Notes under the pieces: generated by a model | Told to the model about the DNA's origin: nothing | Databases searched by the model: none | Seen by the model: the letters and a program-made list of their open reading frames with translations, nothing else | Made by a program: the position numbers and the translations under genes | Assembly (NCBI GenBank): GCA_022578605.1 | Contig: MU394081.1 | Coordinates: 124,850 to 188,849, forward strand | Reading direction: 5' to 3' | DNA: 64,000 nt | Origin: Camillea tinctor | Lineage: Eukaryota > Ascomycota > Sordariomycetes > Xylariales > Xylariaceae | Shown: positions 48,701 through 60,252 of the stretch, one piece after another | Layout of the letters: each line of letters opens with the position of its first letter | Position numbering within the stretch: position 1 is the stretch's first letter

Positions 48701-50929
48701 CTATAATCAAAAGCAAAACTTGATATTACCAAGAACTCACGTGAGAACGATATGGTATGTATATTAATTAATTATCACGTAAAGCATTAAAACCAATAAT
48801 CGTTTTCCTGTCAATGTCGAAGAAATTAACCCCACTAGTCTTAAACACCCCAAGTTCAACTATTATCCTTTACCAAGTTACTTTACAAGGAGGAAAAAAG
48901 GGGTTTAAAGTCCTAATTATACTTTGAAAAATTAACTAAAAAGACTTGACATATTAGGCATAAAAGGATAATCGATTATTGGTGAAGGAAAAACTAAAAG
49001 AAAACGCACAGGTTACGCGCCTTAAAATTAGAGTATCAAATGACCAGGAAGATCCCGAAACTCCTAGTTAAAATCTAGTTAGATCATGTTATCTCGGACC
49101 CTTTTATGACCAACACGGTCGTCTTGCATGGTTCATATGGGTTCCAGAAAATAGCCGGTTTCTTTGACGGGTAGTGTTGTCAAGGGTACCAACCGCGTCA
49201 ACTGAGCAGCACAAACCCCAATATTGCAACCCAGCGGTTAGAAAAGTTGTAGATCTTATAGTTTCTATCAAATAGCACAGTATTGTAATTGATAACCGTT
49301 ATTAGTTGTAGAATTATAGTTTGAAGTACCGTTTATTATTACTTTTTATTTAACACCAGAATTTAAGAATAGAAAAGCTAAATCCCACAATTTTAAGATG
49401 GTTAACATGCTATTCAACTTCTTATAAAAGTACAGAAATTCAAAAACTGTTCGTATTATTACTATGAAGGAAGACTGTTTTGTATTTGTATTATCGGCTA
49501 GTGTATTATTATCTATAAAGTCTGAGTTGAGTTACCGACTAATGAAGTTATTAAAAAGGCAAATACGCTTGCCCCTTACGAAGCTGTGTCACAGCATGAT
49601 GCAGCTAGCCTTCGAATCCCTGAACTATCAAAGAATCTGTGAAACTTTCAAAAATATATCCCATGCTAATGCACTCCCGTTTTAATCTAGCGTATTCCTT
49701 CACATGCAAATTCTAACTCTAAGTCATGCTTTTGAAACAAACAAACATCTGTCCAACTCATTCGTCCTTGAGCAACGTCCGTACGAGCCCACACGACTTG
49801 AGGAAATCGTTGCTGTTGGTGGACGGCACAGGTGTGCATAGGTAAGGGGGTGAGAGGCAGACTTACACCTAATCTGGAGCAAACAAAGATGTTATATGTA
49901 CAATGTAGGTCGACAAGGTCGCGACCACTCCAGAGGTCAGAATAAGGTTCAATAAAAAGACATTTGAAGTGGGGTCGAGGTCCCGGGAAATAATTGGGTC
50001 ACATACTGCATTTTGACCGGAATCCTTCAATGGGTAAAGTCCGCATTCCCCGAAATCTCGAAACAGTACTTCGAAAACCGGGTTAAGGAAAGGTTTGCGT
50101 GTTGTCGCACGTTTTGATCCGCCAATACCTGGACCGGCCTGGGCTGAAAACATACGATGTATTGAAATACCCTAACCTACTCAGGTCGACTTATATAACA
50201 ACCCCGTCGCGTTGTCAAACTCCTCAACCAACAGAGATCGTATGGTAATTTGAATGATGCTAACCCAATCCATTACGTATAGTGATCGTAAGGGTGATGA
50301 AATTAATAATGAAGACATATATATACCTAGGTATATATAGTAGTTGGATATGATAGACATTAATTGTTATCAAGAGTGTGGCTAGTGGCAAGATGTGCAA
50401 AAAAAACAGTAAGATTAAAAAAAACGGAAGGATGGGTCTCTAGAATGGATGGTTCAAGTTATAGTTTATGTATCAGTGTATGTACCCAACTTACATGGAA
50501 ACCTACATGGAATAACATAGGTTAGACTGTTGGTTCAAATTGATTTTCGTACATAATGACGCTAACCCGAATCAAATGCGACCTCACTAAAACGTCCCTG
50601 GGTTGCATGTACTACAACGAACCCTTGAACCCCCTCCTTCGTCTTCGATCTTCCTCGTCAGCCGACTATAAACTACCCATCTCACTAGGACTTATCTAGT
50701 GTATAATAGCGTACCGTTATATCTCATACCCTTTACGTCTTAACATGGATGTGCATTTTGTTTTACCTACCTACACAACATATATATTTAAACAAATCGC
50801 CCCTCGCTTCATGACAGATTCCTTGTGATATCTATCTAACCTCCTGTTCAATGTTTATGTTGTTTTATCATAATATTTTCTTTTTTATCAATACCTGTTG
50901 CGGCTACAGCTGGTAGCCGTGCGATAACC
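45703..50929. other. Gene-poor region, right part
   Basis: 5.2 kb without a supportable gene, A+T-rich particularly at 46750-47060 and 48720-49460. Open frames such as 48431-48706 and 49869-50153 show no domain. It may be worn-out repeat DNA. The last ~400 bases are the promoter of the P450 gene (TATATATTTAAA near 50780). Confidence 0.5.
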
Positions 50930-53009
50930 ATGCCCCCTGAAGTATATTGGACGTTTATCGGCGCAACTGTGGTATTATACCCAGTTGCGCTGGTGATTTA
51001 TCGTCTTTACTTTCACCCTTTAGCCAAGTTCCCGGGTCCTAAAATTGCTGCAGCTACGGAGTTGTACGAGATGGCAGTCGATCTTAATCCATGGAAAGGA
51101 GGCACATTTATGAACACTGTCAATAAAATGCACGATAAATATGGTCTGGATGGACCCGAAATTCTGAAAGTGTTTCTTCTATAAACTAACCGTTGTAAAA
51201 GGTCCTATTGTTCGAATTAATCCCCATGAGATTCACGTACGAGATTCGACGTGGCTAGGGACTTTGTATACTGGCCCAGCAAATGTATGATATTTGAAAT
51301 CTCTACGTATCACGCACCTTGCTTATGCTGGTTAGGGAAAACGAAATAAGTACGAACCGTTTGCGAAGTTAGCAGGAGCCCCTAATGCTGGTGAGTAGTC
51401 CTATGTTGATTTTCCACCACTATCTGTGTTAAAAGTTTCGTCCAGCTTTCGGTACGGTCGAGCATGACCTCCACCGTCTACGACGCGGCGCTCTAAACCC
51501 GATGTTCTCAAAGGCTGCGATTGCGGCCTCAGTACCGGCCATGTACGACCATGTCGAGGGCTTATTCAAGCTATTTGACAAGCAAATAAACCGAGATGGA
51601 TTTGCCGAAGTCCGCACAGACTATCTCGCGTACACAACCTCGAATATCTATACGTATGCTATCGGCCAACCCAGTGGTCTTCTCGACGACGAGGAAAAAA
51701 CGATTCAATGGCGTCGGAGCATTGGAGCCTCAGCTGAGTGGACTCTAGTGGCAAGACATTTTTCGTGGATGCTTGCTTATGCGTTGAAAATGCCGAGGCG
51801 CATCATGAAAGTAATCATGTATGACTTGTCAGGAATAGCGGGCTCACATCACGTAAGAGCTTTATCTCGCCAGATCCTGCCTCCCCTGTCCCCCTATCTC
51901 ACGAATTTACTGACGATGACTTCCCTAAAAAGGACATGAGTAAGCTGGCTATGAAGGAAATCGAATCTCACAAACGGCAGGGAGAAGACATGAAGAAAAG
52001 CGGAGAGTTTCAAACTGTATTCCGGTCGATCTTAACTAATAACAATCTGCCCCCATGGGAAAAGACTCCCACCCGTATGGCCGAGGAAGCCTTCATTTTG
52101 ATAGGGGCGGGGGGGGAAACGACTGCACGGGCTCTGACGGCGGTGACATACTTTGTCTTGAGCAACAAGGACACTGTTCTACCCAAGCTGAAGGAAGAAC
52201 TTCTAAGCGTTATGCCTGATCCACTGTCTAGGCCGTCGGTGAAAGAATTGGAACGCCTTCCATACCTGGTAAGCTCACTACGGCACTTTTCACTTGATGC
52301 CACGCCTGCTAAAAAGATGTTCGAAAAGACAGGGGTAATTAAAGAGAGTCTCCGAATAATGGCACTTTTCACCTCGAGGCTTCCGGTCGTATCCCCCGAC
52401 AAGCCGCTTCAATATAAGGACTGGGTTATTCCAGCAGGCGTAAGTGCTCCACAGTCTGATTGTTTTTTCCCCTTTCGTAAAAAAAAGCAATTCTTGCATT
52501 TTCGGTCCGTTGAGGCACTAGCCGGCTTACCGTTGTACTTGTATCAGACCCCGACTAGCATGTCGACACGCGATATTCTCCACGACCCGGAGATTTTCGA
52601 AAGGCCTAATGAGTTCATCCCTGAACGCTGGCTCCCCTCGAACCCGGATATTGAGAAGCTGAACCGCTATTTCGTACCCTTCAGCCATGGTAATCGTGTT
52701 TGCGTCGGTATGAAGTGAGTATTACCAACATATACAATCTAACCCAGATGGGCTCCCCCACCGCAGATATCCACATGGCCTCCAATCCCCCCTCCAGAAA
52801 ATTAAATAGCGGCTGACATGCTGTGATTTTTTAGTTTCGCATATGCCGAGCTATATGTTGTTATTGCGTCAGTATTTCGACGTAAGAGTTTCGAATTGCA
52901 CGACACGATCCGAGAGCGAGACGTCGACATTGTGCGGGATTGCTTCCTAGGCGAGACGGCGCACAACACGAAAGGGGTAAGAATCAAGTATTCGAAGGAA
53001 ACGGTGTGA
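50930..53009 (+). CDS. Cytochrome P450 monooxygenase
   Basis: Eight exons: 50930-51143, 51202-51284, 51336-51390, 51446-51852, 51933-52268, 52329-52439, 52548-52714 and 52835-53009, joined in frame to 515 residues. An N-terminal membrane anchor (about 8-26) precedes [11 protein letters not shown]. The I-helix has AGGETT (312-317), the K-helix ExxR is ESLR (371-374), PERW follows, and the heme loop is [10 protein letters not shown] with Cys454. Overall closest to the fungal trichodiene-oxygenase / benzoate-hydroxylase-like P450s of secondary metabolism; substrate unknown. The first donor GTCTGG and the acceptor before TGVIKES are non-standard but are the only joins that keep the family sequence. 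Nearest gene of the candidate cluster on its left side. Confidence 0.88.
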
Positions 53010-55489
53010 AAGTCTGAGCGGCTCTGAGTGGACATGCCCTGAATCTTTCTGTCCAATCCCGTTTTATCATGATCATGCACATTTCAAGGGAATGTCTTGA
53101 ATGGACGTCCCGCGTGACGGGGTAATTGGCCTGGAATTATCGGATTATCTTCCCTTGGTATCGTCATGTTATTCGCAGGGGTGTTAGTCTGTCCTATCTG
53201 TGTACGTACATGCTTCTTCTGAGAAGGGGGGAGGGTTTGGGTAAAGCTTTTTACCCAAACCAGATAACCAGCATTGCTTAACATAGGTAATAGGGCCGAG
53301 AGAATAACCTGAAGTTATATTCTCGCTAGGCCAAATACAAATATACAAATTACTGTTATTGCTATGATCTCAGCATTCATTACTATCATCAACATCGTCA
53401 TCACGACAAGCGGTTTTGGGTATAATATGATTTTACGGCATCCTATTGGCCCCTGCATCTCTCCCTTGCATGTGACCGTACCAAGTGCAGCATTTTGGAG
53501 GGACGTGAAAAAAACGGACGTGAGAAATCCTATTCGAAGCCATACGATGCTAGCGGCGAAGAAGCAGCAGGCTACCAATGACGGTGTAACCCTCTGACAT
53601 GGAATAATACAAGGTTTAATACTCTGGGGGCCCCACTTAGGACTAGGATGACGGTTCTTCGCAGTGGGGAAAATTAAAAGCAGAAAAGAAAACAATAGTA
53701 CTAGAAAACGAGATGGGGTATAATATGGTACCCAGAAAATGCATTACTAGCTATGCAGTCAGTTTCTATGTGTATGCACGCGTAAATCTGATTGAAACCA
53801 TACGAACCCGGGAAAGGCCAGTGTGAGGTTGTTGGCTGTTTATCACGCGGCATCGTCCGGTTTTCAGCTTATTAGTGAGCAGGAAAGTCCCGTTAGATTA
53901 TGTTAAATGGCTATCATTTTTTGCTGCTTTGCCGTCCTTTAACATCTGCTGTGTAGATCTCCCTTCTTTATAGATGTTTTAGCGTCTTTGCCCCCCCGGG
54001 TAGATGGATGGCTTGTAAGCCGCCTGCCCTTACGAAGGGCACTAACACTAAGCACAGTCCCGGCACGGGAGCACCTTTCCGCGTCCTTCCCGTCTTCATT
54101 GATATTAGAGTTACATCTTTGTGTTCCATGGTGTGAACCAATCATTCCTGTATTAGGTTCGAAGGGGGGAGGATTGGGGAGATTCGAGGGAGGCTACCGG
54201 CGGACGCTAATGTGGTCTTTATTCATCCTGTTGGCTTGGATGTTCGGTTCGGTTTTCTCTGTAGCCATACTTCTTGGCTCTCTCAGATAACGTAGCAAGG
54301 GTCTGGTAGTGTGGCGAGTTATATGTCGCAAATTTGCGTTTGCAAATGGCTCCTGCGTCCGTCACTGCATCGTCGCAGGCATGGTAGCGCAGCTAGAAGC
54401 TCTCTGTTTAGTCGGCTTTACGAACAAGATGCAACCACCTGATGTAAAGTATGAATCTGAGTGCGGGACAACCTTATTGAATCATATACGGCATATTCTA
54501 ATGGCTGCGAACGACCATTCGCTTTGCTACATCCGAGCTGAACCCGTATACAGCGGGTGCAGTTTCGGGTCCTCCTGACCTGCGATACCTGCGCTTTCGG
54601 GGTAAATTCCCACCGAACTATGAAACTCCTGCTTTTCTGGTGGATATGAAACGCTTGTTTGAATGCAAAGTCTTACTTTGCGAGGTACAAATGGGGTATC
54701 ACTACAGCTAGCAATATTCAGCCACCAGCGTAAGCACCAGGCTTTTGGGATACCCGGTAAAGGAAAAAAAAAACGAAAACGGTTATTGCGTCAAGCTAAG
54801 GTCACAGCAGTATATGTATGAATTTTCTTAGTGAGCCTATCAGCACGTTGATGTTAGTCAAAATATTATCAGCACAAAGATAGAGTAAAGGGGCTAAGAC
54901 AGGGGGTCGGCTGGGGAAAGACGCACAGCACACTAGTAGCAAAATATAAAGCCCCTGCTGTTTATGAAATTATTTCTGGAACATTGCTTCTTTGTGTGTG
55001 TGTCCCCATATTAGTGTATGGACCGTGAGCTCCAACTACAGTGATGACTTTTCGTCGACATATCCACAAGAAAGGAAAACATACATAGAAATCGTGTAAG
55101 GTAATAGTATATGGTGTCACGTGGAGCAACAGATGCTACTAAGATGCTCTAGACTTCTATTTTACCCGGGTAAACGAGCAGCGTTACACCAGCCCCGATT
55201 CAAGTGCAAGAAACCACCGGCCCGAATCAGAAATGCTCGGAGCCGGGAGGGCTCGACAGGGGAAGGCGGCCGGACCGGGAGCGGAGGTGGTTGCCCTGAT
55301 AAGTCATCACTCAGTTCTTGTGTTTTGATTGGCTACGGCTCTGTAGCGCGTCCCACAATTTAAGTCCCATAGGAACAAAAGGGGTAGCACATTCAATCTT
55401 CACTTACACAACCTCCCTCTCTCTTTTGGCGATTTGGCTACCAACCTATCATTGCCAACGCACTAATTCATACAAGCGACCATTCCAGC
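53010..55489. other. Intergenic region, P450 / Zn2Cys6 regulator
   Basis: About 2.5 kb. Two overlapping hydrophobic open frames on opposite strands at 53315-53695 show no known domain. CGG-rich DNA lies just before the regulator (55240-55285). No gene was supported. Confidence 0.45.
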
Positions 55490-56827
55490 ATGAGGGCCAC
55501 ACGGTATGCTACTACCCGGCAAAAGGCTTGCTATGAATGCTCAGCTGCCAAGGCGAAATGTGATCGCAAACCGAGAGGTTGCACCAGATGTGCGCAGCGG
55601 GACCTGATTTGCGCTTATCCCCAAGGGCAGCCACTAGAAGTCTCTGGTAGCAGAAGTGTTGAAGAGCATGATGAAACAATGACAAGTGTTTCGCTTTCTA
55701 CCTCTGGCGCTATTCCAGTGTCGCAGGGTCTACTCCCAAGTCCCGAATACCAAACCCCTGCTGGGGCCAATACGTTGAGTCCTGTTACTCGATCGGCTTC
55801 ACTAATGGGTGGAAATAGCCCTGATTGTGGCTCTGATGCGATGCTCGCTGGGAATATCTCTATGGAAGACTCAATGCCGAATAGCACGAGTCACCATCGA
55901 TTCGGTGATTCAGATAAACTTGACTTTACAGGCTTAGAACTCTTCAGCCCTATCAATGTAAGCGACATTAGCAACCGATGGCTGAATTCCTTTGTCGATG
56001 CCCCCGGACAAAAGATCAAGGAATATCCCGCCACCATTACAGCATTTGTCTATAGGATCCTGAAATCTTACGCATCTGTTGCTGTACGCGGCCGCGGAGT
56101 CCCGCCATTTATCCACTCGTCGCAAATAAGCGGATCTTATATAAGATCACCGTTGTCTACTTGCTTAAGCCTAGTTCGTGTTTGCGAGAATTCACTACCA
56201 GGTAGCGAAGATGCTGTTGCAAGGGTGCTACAGAGCGAGATGGGCAGTATTTACGAACAGCATAGAGTGTATGACGAGATGACTCTACTTGCCGCCTTTC
56301 AAGCGTATCTTATCTATTCCATGGTGCTTTTCTTCAGACTCGGTCAGGTTTCGAGTTCTTTCCTCCGACAAGCCATGACGAGTCTCCAGGACCTAGCATG
56401 CTCAAGTAGTCGACAAGGAGTGATGTGCACAGCGGAACGAGTGAACGCCCGCCCGCGGTGGGAAGCTTGGATAGTTGCCGAGTCAAAGCGGCGGTCATTA
56501 TACATAATGTATCTTTTCGACAGCGCACTTTCGGCTCAAGACGGGCTTCCGACGTTCCTTGGCACTGAACTTCAGGGACTGCCCACCTCGTCAAATAAGT
56601 CTCTGTGGAAGGCAGAAACACGACATGAATGGGAAACGGCGTATAACATTCACCTAGCAGATTGGGCTGAGGGAGGTCTCCGCATTGACGAACTTTGGCC
56701 AATTCCTGAGGATTTGGATGAACAAGGTATCTTCAAGAGACGTAACAGGGTGGATAGGTGGCTAGAAAACGTTGACGAGTTCGGCACAATGCTCTACGCG
56801 ATAACTAGCTGTACGCATGGTGGCTGA
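55490..56827 (+). CDS. Zn2Cys6 transcription factor
   Basis: Single exon, 445 residues. The binuclear zinc cluster is at about residues 14-41: CYECSAAKAKC, DRKPRGCTRC, AQRDLIC, i.e. six cysteines spaced C-x2-C-x6-C-x6-C-x2-C-x6-C. A Ser/Pro-rich linker and an alpha-helical middle region (TITAFVYRILKSYASVAVRG, RWEAWIVAESKRRSLYIMYL) follow, as in fungal cluster regulators. The C-terminal DEFGTMLYAITSCTHGG is the usual end of this subgroup, so the protein looks complete despite its shortness. Such factors bind paired CGG triplets. Next to P450, isochorismatase-like and MFS genes it is probably their local regulator; this is inferred from position. Confidence 0.92.
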   Translation: MRATRYATTRQKACYECSAAKAKCDRKPRGCTRCAQRDLICAYPQGQPLEVSGSRSVEEHDETMTSVSLSTSGAIPVSQGLLPSPEYQTPAGANTLSPVTRSASLMGGNSPDCGSDAMLAGNISMEDSMPNSTSHHRFGDSDKLDFTGLELFSPINVSDISNRWLNSFVDAPGQKIKEYPATITAFVYRILKSYASVAVRGRGVPPFIHSSQISGSYIRSPLSTCLSLVRVCENSLPGSEDAVARVLQSEMGSIYEQHRVYDEMTLLAAFQAYLIYSMVLFFRLGQVSSSFLRQAMTSLQDLACSSSRQGVMCTAERVNARPRWEAWIVAESKRRSLYIMYLFDSALSAQDGLPTFLGTELQGLPTSSNKSLWKAETRHEWETAYNIHLADWAEGGLRIDELWPIPEDLDEQGIFKRRNRVDRWLENVDEFGTMLYAITSCTHGG

Positions 56828-56941
56828 TGTTTGTTATAGTATAGGAGTACTACTGTAAGATCTACTCTACTACAACCATTTGCCAAGAGAAAATGACCCA
56901 ATCAACTTGAAAGGCGCATAATAGCCAAGGTGACATATCAT

Positions 56942-57638
56942 CTAACTTCTACTCAGTCTTTCCAAAGCCTCCTCAATCGTTATTACATTTAAATTCATCT
57001 TCGGCACAAGGGACCCCAGCATGACTTTCGCATAGTCTGCATGTCGCTCGAGAGGCAATTCCAATACGTTATCCGAGATGACATAAATATTATAGTCTAA
57101 GTCGAATAATCGATAGATCGTGCTCATAACAACCCCAGAGAGAGTTATACCGGACTATCAATGAATTACAGTAATTATTATTAGTTCATAATGCGGGATT
57201 AATATGACGTACAATAATAACTGTGTCGATATGCCTCGACCTTAATATCTGTTCTAAGCTGTTGCCCGCGCCGGCAAACAACCTGGTTTTCTGAAGTACA
57301 ACGTCCTTTTCATCGACGGTAAACTTGGAGGCTATCTGGACCGCGGCAGAGCCGGCAACAAAGGAACCAAAGCCTGTAAGGAGTTTGCTGAAGGGAGAAC
57401 TGCTTGCCAGCTCGGGCTCTCCATGGCTGAAGGAGAGGCTTGTAAAGATTGTGAGGGGTCGTGATTCCTTCTTGTGAACGGCATCGTTCCAGCGAGAGCA
57501 GTTGGAAATGAACCTTTGTCCCTCAGGCGCTTCCTCAAGAGCAGCTATCAGAACCTCCATGAAGTCTAAGTTGAGGACGGCATAATTACTGCCGAAAGTT
57601 GAGGTGCCATTGGCAGCAAGCTTCTGTGCAGAAGTCAT
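56942..57638 (-). CDS. Isochorismatase-like hydrolase family protein
   Basis: Exons (minus) 57638-57213 and 57154-56942 give 212 residues. It follows the cysteine-hydrolase fold: NYAVLNLDFMEVL with the acidic residue of the triad, VVLQKTRLFAG with the lysine, and VIISGITLSGVVMSTIYRLF at the strand that normally holds the nucleophilic Cys. Here no Cys is present there (SGVV in place of a motif ending in CV). A group of fungal members is like this, so the protein may not hydrolyse by the usual route. It faces the MFS gene across a shared 380-bp promoter. A transcript could start further up, but the ATG at 57638 gives the expected N-terminus. Confidence 0.8.
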
Positions 57639-58018
57639 TTGCAGGATATACAACAGGAACTGTGGGACATAATTAAGGTAAAGACAGCGAATTAACTGAG
57701 GATCTTTCAAGGGTTTTGTTTCGTTTCATTCATATGCTGTATCATGTATCTGTGCATGTAACTGATTGCCTATCGTGGGTGTACTTGGCCCCTCTTTTAG
57801 ACGATCCGCGATCTCAACTCCGAAAGCGTGCTGTGATTGGCTAGAACTCCGGAGTTGAGATTCAAGTTCCGTCTGCGCCCCGGTGCTCAGCTCCGACCAA
57901 GAGTCTATATGAAAGATAAACTTTCGATGTCTCAAGATAATTATTATTCAAACATTGAATTCTAAATAATCAAAACTACCCAAAACAAAAACTAAGGGCC
58001 GAAATAATAATAATAATC
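57639..58018. promoter_or_regulatory. Divergent promoter with three CTCARCTCCG boxes
   Basis: Shared 5' region of the isochorismatase-like and MFS genes. CTCAACTCCGA is at 57813-57823 (+), its inverse at 57849-57859 (-) and CTCAGCTCCGA at 57886-57896 (+). The first two form a perfect 12-base inverted repeat (ATCTCAACTCCG, 57811-57822, and 57850-57861) with 27 bases between. An ATTGG (CCAAT) box lies between the arms. Each box ends in CCG, the half-site read by Zn2Cys6 proteins, so this is a candidate site for the regulator at 55490. AAT repeats precede the MFS ATG. Confidence 0.55.
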
Positions 58019-59660
58019 ATGGCATCGAAAAACAATACGGATGTATCACCACCTGCCTCCAACACACCACCACCGGAGCCAACAATGACGCCAGAAGAGC
58101 CCTATAGTGTTTTCGATAAGCGCCAAAAAGCACTTATTATTCTCATCGTGTCAACTGCTGCCACTTGTAAGTGAACACGCCCTTTTTTGCCCCTTTTTAT
58201 ATTTTGTTAGCTTACAAAGGTAATAAGTCTCGGGCTTTGCCTCGAACATCTACTTTCCCGCGCTTCCTACCATTGCGCGGGATCTGAACGTCTCGGTAGA
58301 GCTCGTCAACCTGACGGTGACGTCGTACCTCATCTTCCAGGGGCTGGCGCCCAGCCTCTGGGGTCCCGTATCCGACGTTAAGGGGCGTCGGGTTGCGTAT
58401 TGCTGCACTTTTCTCGTGTTCCTCGGCGCTTGCGTCGGGCTCGCTGAGACGAGGAATTATGCCACCTTGATTGTACTGCGCTGTCTGCAGAGCACGGGAA
58501 GCGCGAGCACCATCGCCATCGGCTCCGGTGTCATCGGGGACATTACGACGCGTGCTGAGCGCGGTGGCTTCATGGGGATCTTTCAGGCCGGGTTGCTCGT
58601 GCCAGTCGCCGTCGGCCCAGTGATTGGGGGCGCGCTGGCAGGGTCTCTGGGTTGGAGGGCAATCTTCACGTTCTTGGCTATCTATAGCGGTGCTTTCTTG
58701 CTCCTGCTAATCTTACTACTACCTGAAACTCTCAGGTCGATTGTGGCGAACGGGGGCTTGAAGCCGTCGAACCTGCTTCAGAGCTACCCTCTTTGCATTT
58801 ACCAGAAAACCACTAAGGTCGAGTGGAATCGGGAAGCAGCTGCACTGCAGCCAGGGGCTAGAAAGCGCATCGACGTCACGGGACCATTCCGCATTCTTGT
58901 TAGCAAGCACGCCGCCCCTATTATCAGCTTCCTCGCCATCTACTATGCTGTCTGGCAAATGAGCATCACCGCCATGTCCACGCTCTTCGAAGACGGCTAC
59001 GGCCTCAGCGAAACACAAATCGGCCTGACCTTCATCGCCAACGGTGTCGGCTCCATGATCGGCACGCTCATCACAGGCAAGATCCTTGACCAAGACTACC
59101 GCCGTATCAAAGCCAAGTACGAAGCATCGCTAGCCCGGCCTGACATGGAGCCAGGCGACGACAGCGGCCTCGCCCGCTCTGCAACCAACAACGAGGACTC
59201 GTTCCCGCTAGAGAAAGCGCGCCTGCGTCTAGTGCCGGTCTTCTCGCTGATCCAATGCCTGTCGATCCTGCTCTTCGGCTGGACGATCCAGTACCCGGCG
59301 CGCGTGCACATCGCGGTGCCCATCGTATCGACTTTCATCACGGGCTGGACGGCCGTGTCGACCCAGTCGGTTGTTATGACGTACCTGGTCGACGTGTTCT
59401 CGGATCGCAGCGCCGGCGCCAGCGCTAGCCTGAATCTCGCGCGGTGCCTGTTCGCCGCCGGTGGCACTAGTTTCGTGATGCCCCTCGTCAATGCGATCGG
59501 CGTTGGCCTGGCGTTCACGATCTGTGCGGTCGTCCAGGTCGCGGCGATGTTGTTGGTGGCAGTGCAGTGGAAGTTTGCCGGTGCGTGGAGACGCGAGGCA
59601 GAAAGGAAGACCAAGCTACAGAAAGCTGCTGAGGAGGAGGGTAATGGAGCAGCGCAATGA
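58019..59660 (+). CDS. MFS drug:H+ antiporter (DHA1/Qdr-like)
   Basis: Exons 58019-58166 and 58228-59660 give 526 residues. A Pro-rich cytosolic tail of about 40 residues precedes the first membrane segment (KALIILIVSTAATF). NIYFPALPTIARDL is the DHA1 loop after helix 1; WGPVSDVKGRRVAYC is the helix 2-3 signature (motif A) and VGPVIGGALAGSLGWRAIF the antiporter motif C of helix 5. A long central loop (about residues 225-370 region) and a second set of six helices follow. Quinidine-resistance-type carriers export weak acids and drugs. In this context export of the cluster's product or of a toxic substrate is likely but inferred. The acceptor AATAAG is weak yet gives the only frame-keeping join. 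Confidence 0.9.
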
Positions 59661-60252
59661 GTATGATGACAGGAAGAGGAAGGGAAAGGAGAAGGGAAAT
59701 GATTCAGATTATAGAACGATAGGCTCTCTGCATCATGGTCGTAGCATAATTCTTTGTGTCTTTATTGTACTGCGGATCGGAAAAGGGATAGAAAAGAAAC
59801 TCATAATATTTAATAGACATAGACTATAATAAATCTACCTTTTAAAAAATTCATTTTGACGCCTTGACATATCAACGTCGTCAGATATTGTTATAATTAC
59901 CTAGGTACCTACGTTGATAATCTGCGAAATACTATATGTAAATTGTAATTTTCAATTAGATTACCATTTTCCTTACCAGATTCTGGATTGTCGTCGGTAT
60001 ATGTACGGAACAGGAATAAGCCGTGTCTACCCACCCACATCATACCAAGATACAAGGGCGCAAGATATCTACATCATGGAGACCTGCCCCGCTGGACCGC
60101 AGTATCCACCGCCGAAACCGGGAAGGTCCGAGATTATTGGGAGGAAATAGAAGAGGATAGGATAAAAACATAGGATAACCTCACCTGATAGTACTTGATA
60201 ATATACACCTAAATACCTAGACTATCTTTATATACAAATCTAGAATACGAAG
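59661..60252. other. Intergenic region, MFS / FMN dehydrogenase
   Basis: About 0.6 kb, tandem genes. An ACCTAGGTACCTA stretch lies near 59899. No further feature was supported. Confidence 0.45.

Noticed and set aside
48770..48985. Weak inverted words around CCAATAATCG suggesting another MITE
   Set aside because: Match limited to about ten bases with no target duplication.
49600..49630. TTCGAATCCC, like a tRNA B box (also near 33095 and 26095)
   Set aside because: No A box at the right distance and no cloverleaf could be drawn; no tRNA gene is claimed.
53315..53695. 126-codon hydrophobic open frame, overlapping a plus-strand one
   Set aside because: Membrane-like by composition, but no motif, no splice support and an overlapping opposite frame of equal quality.
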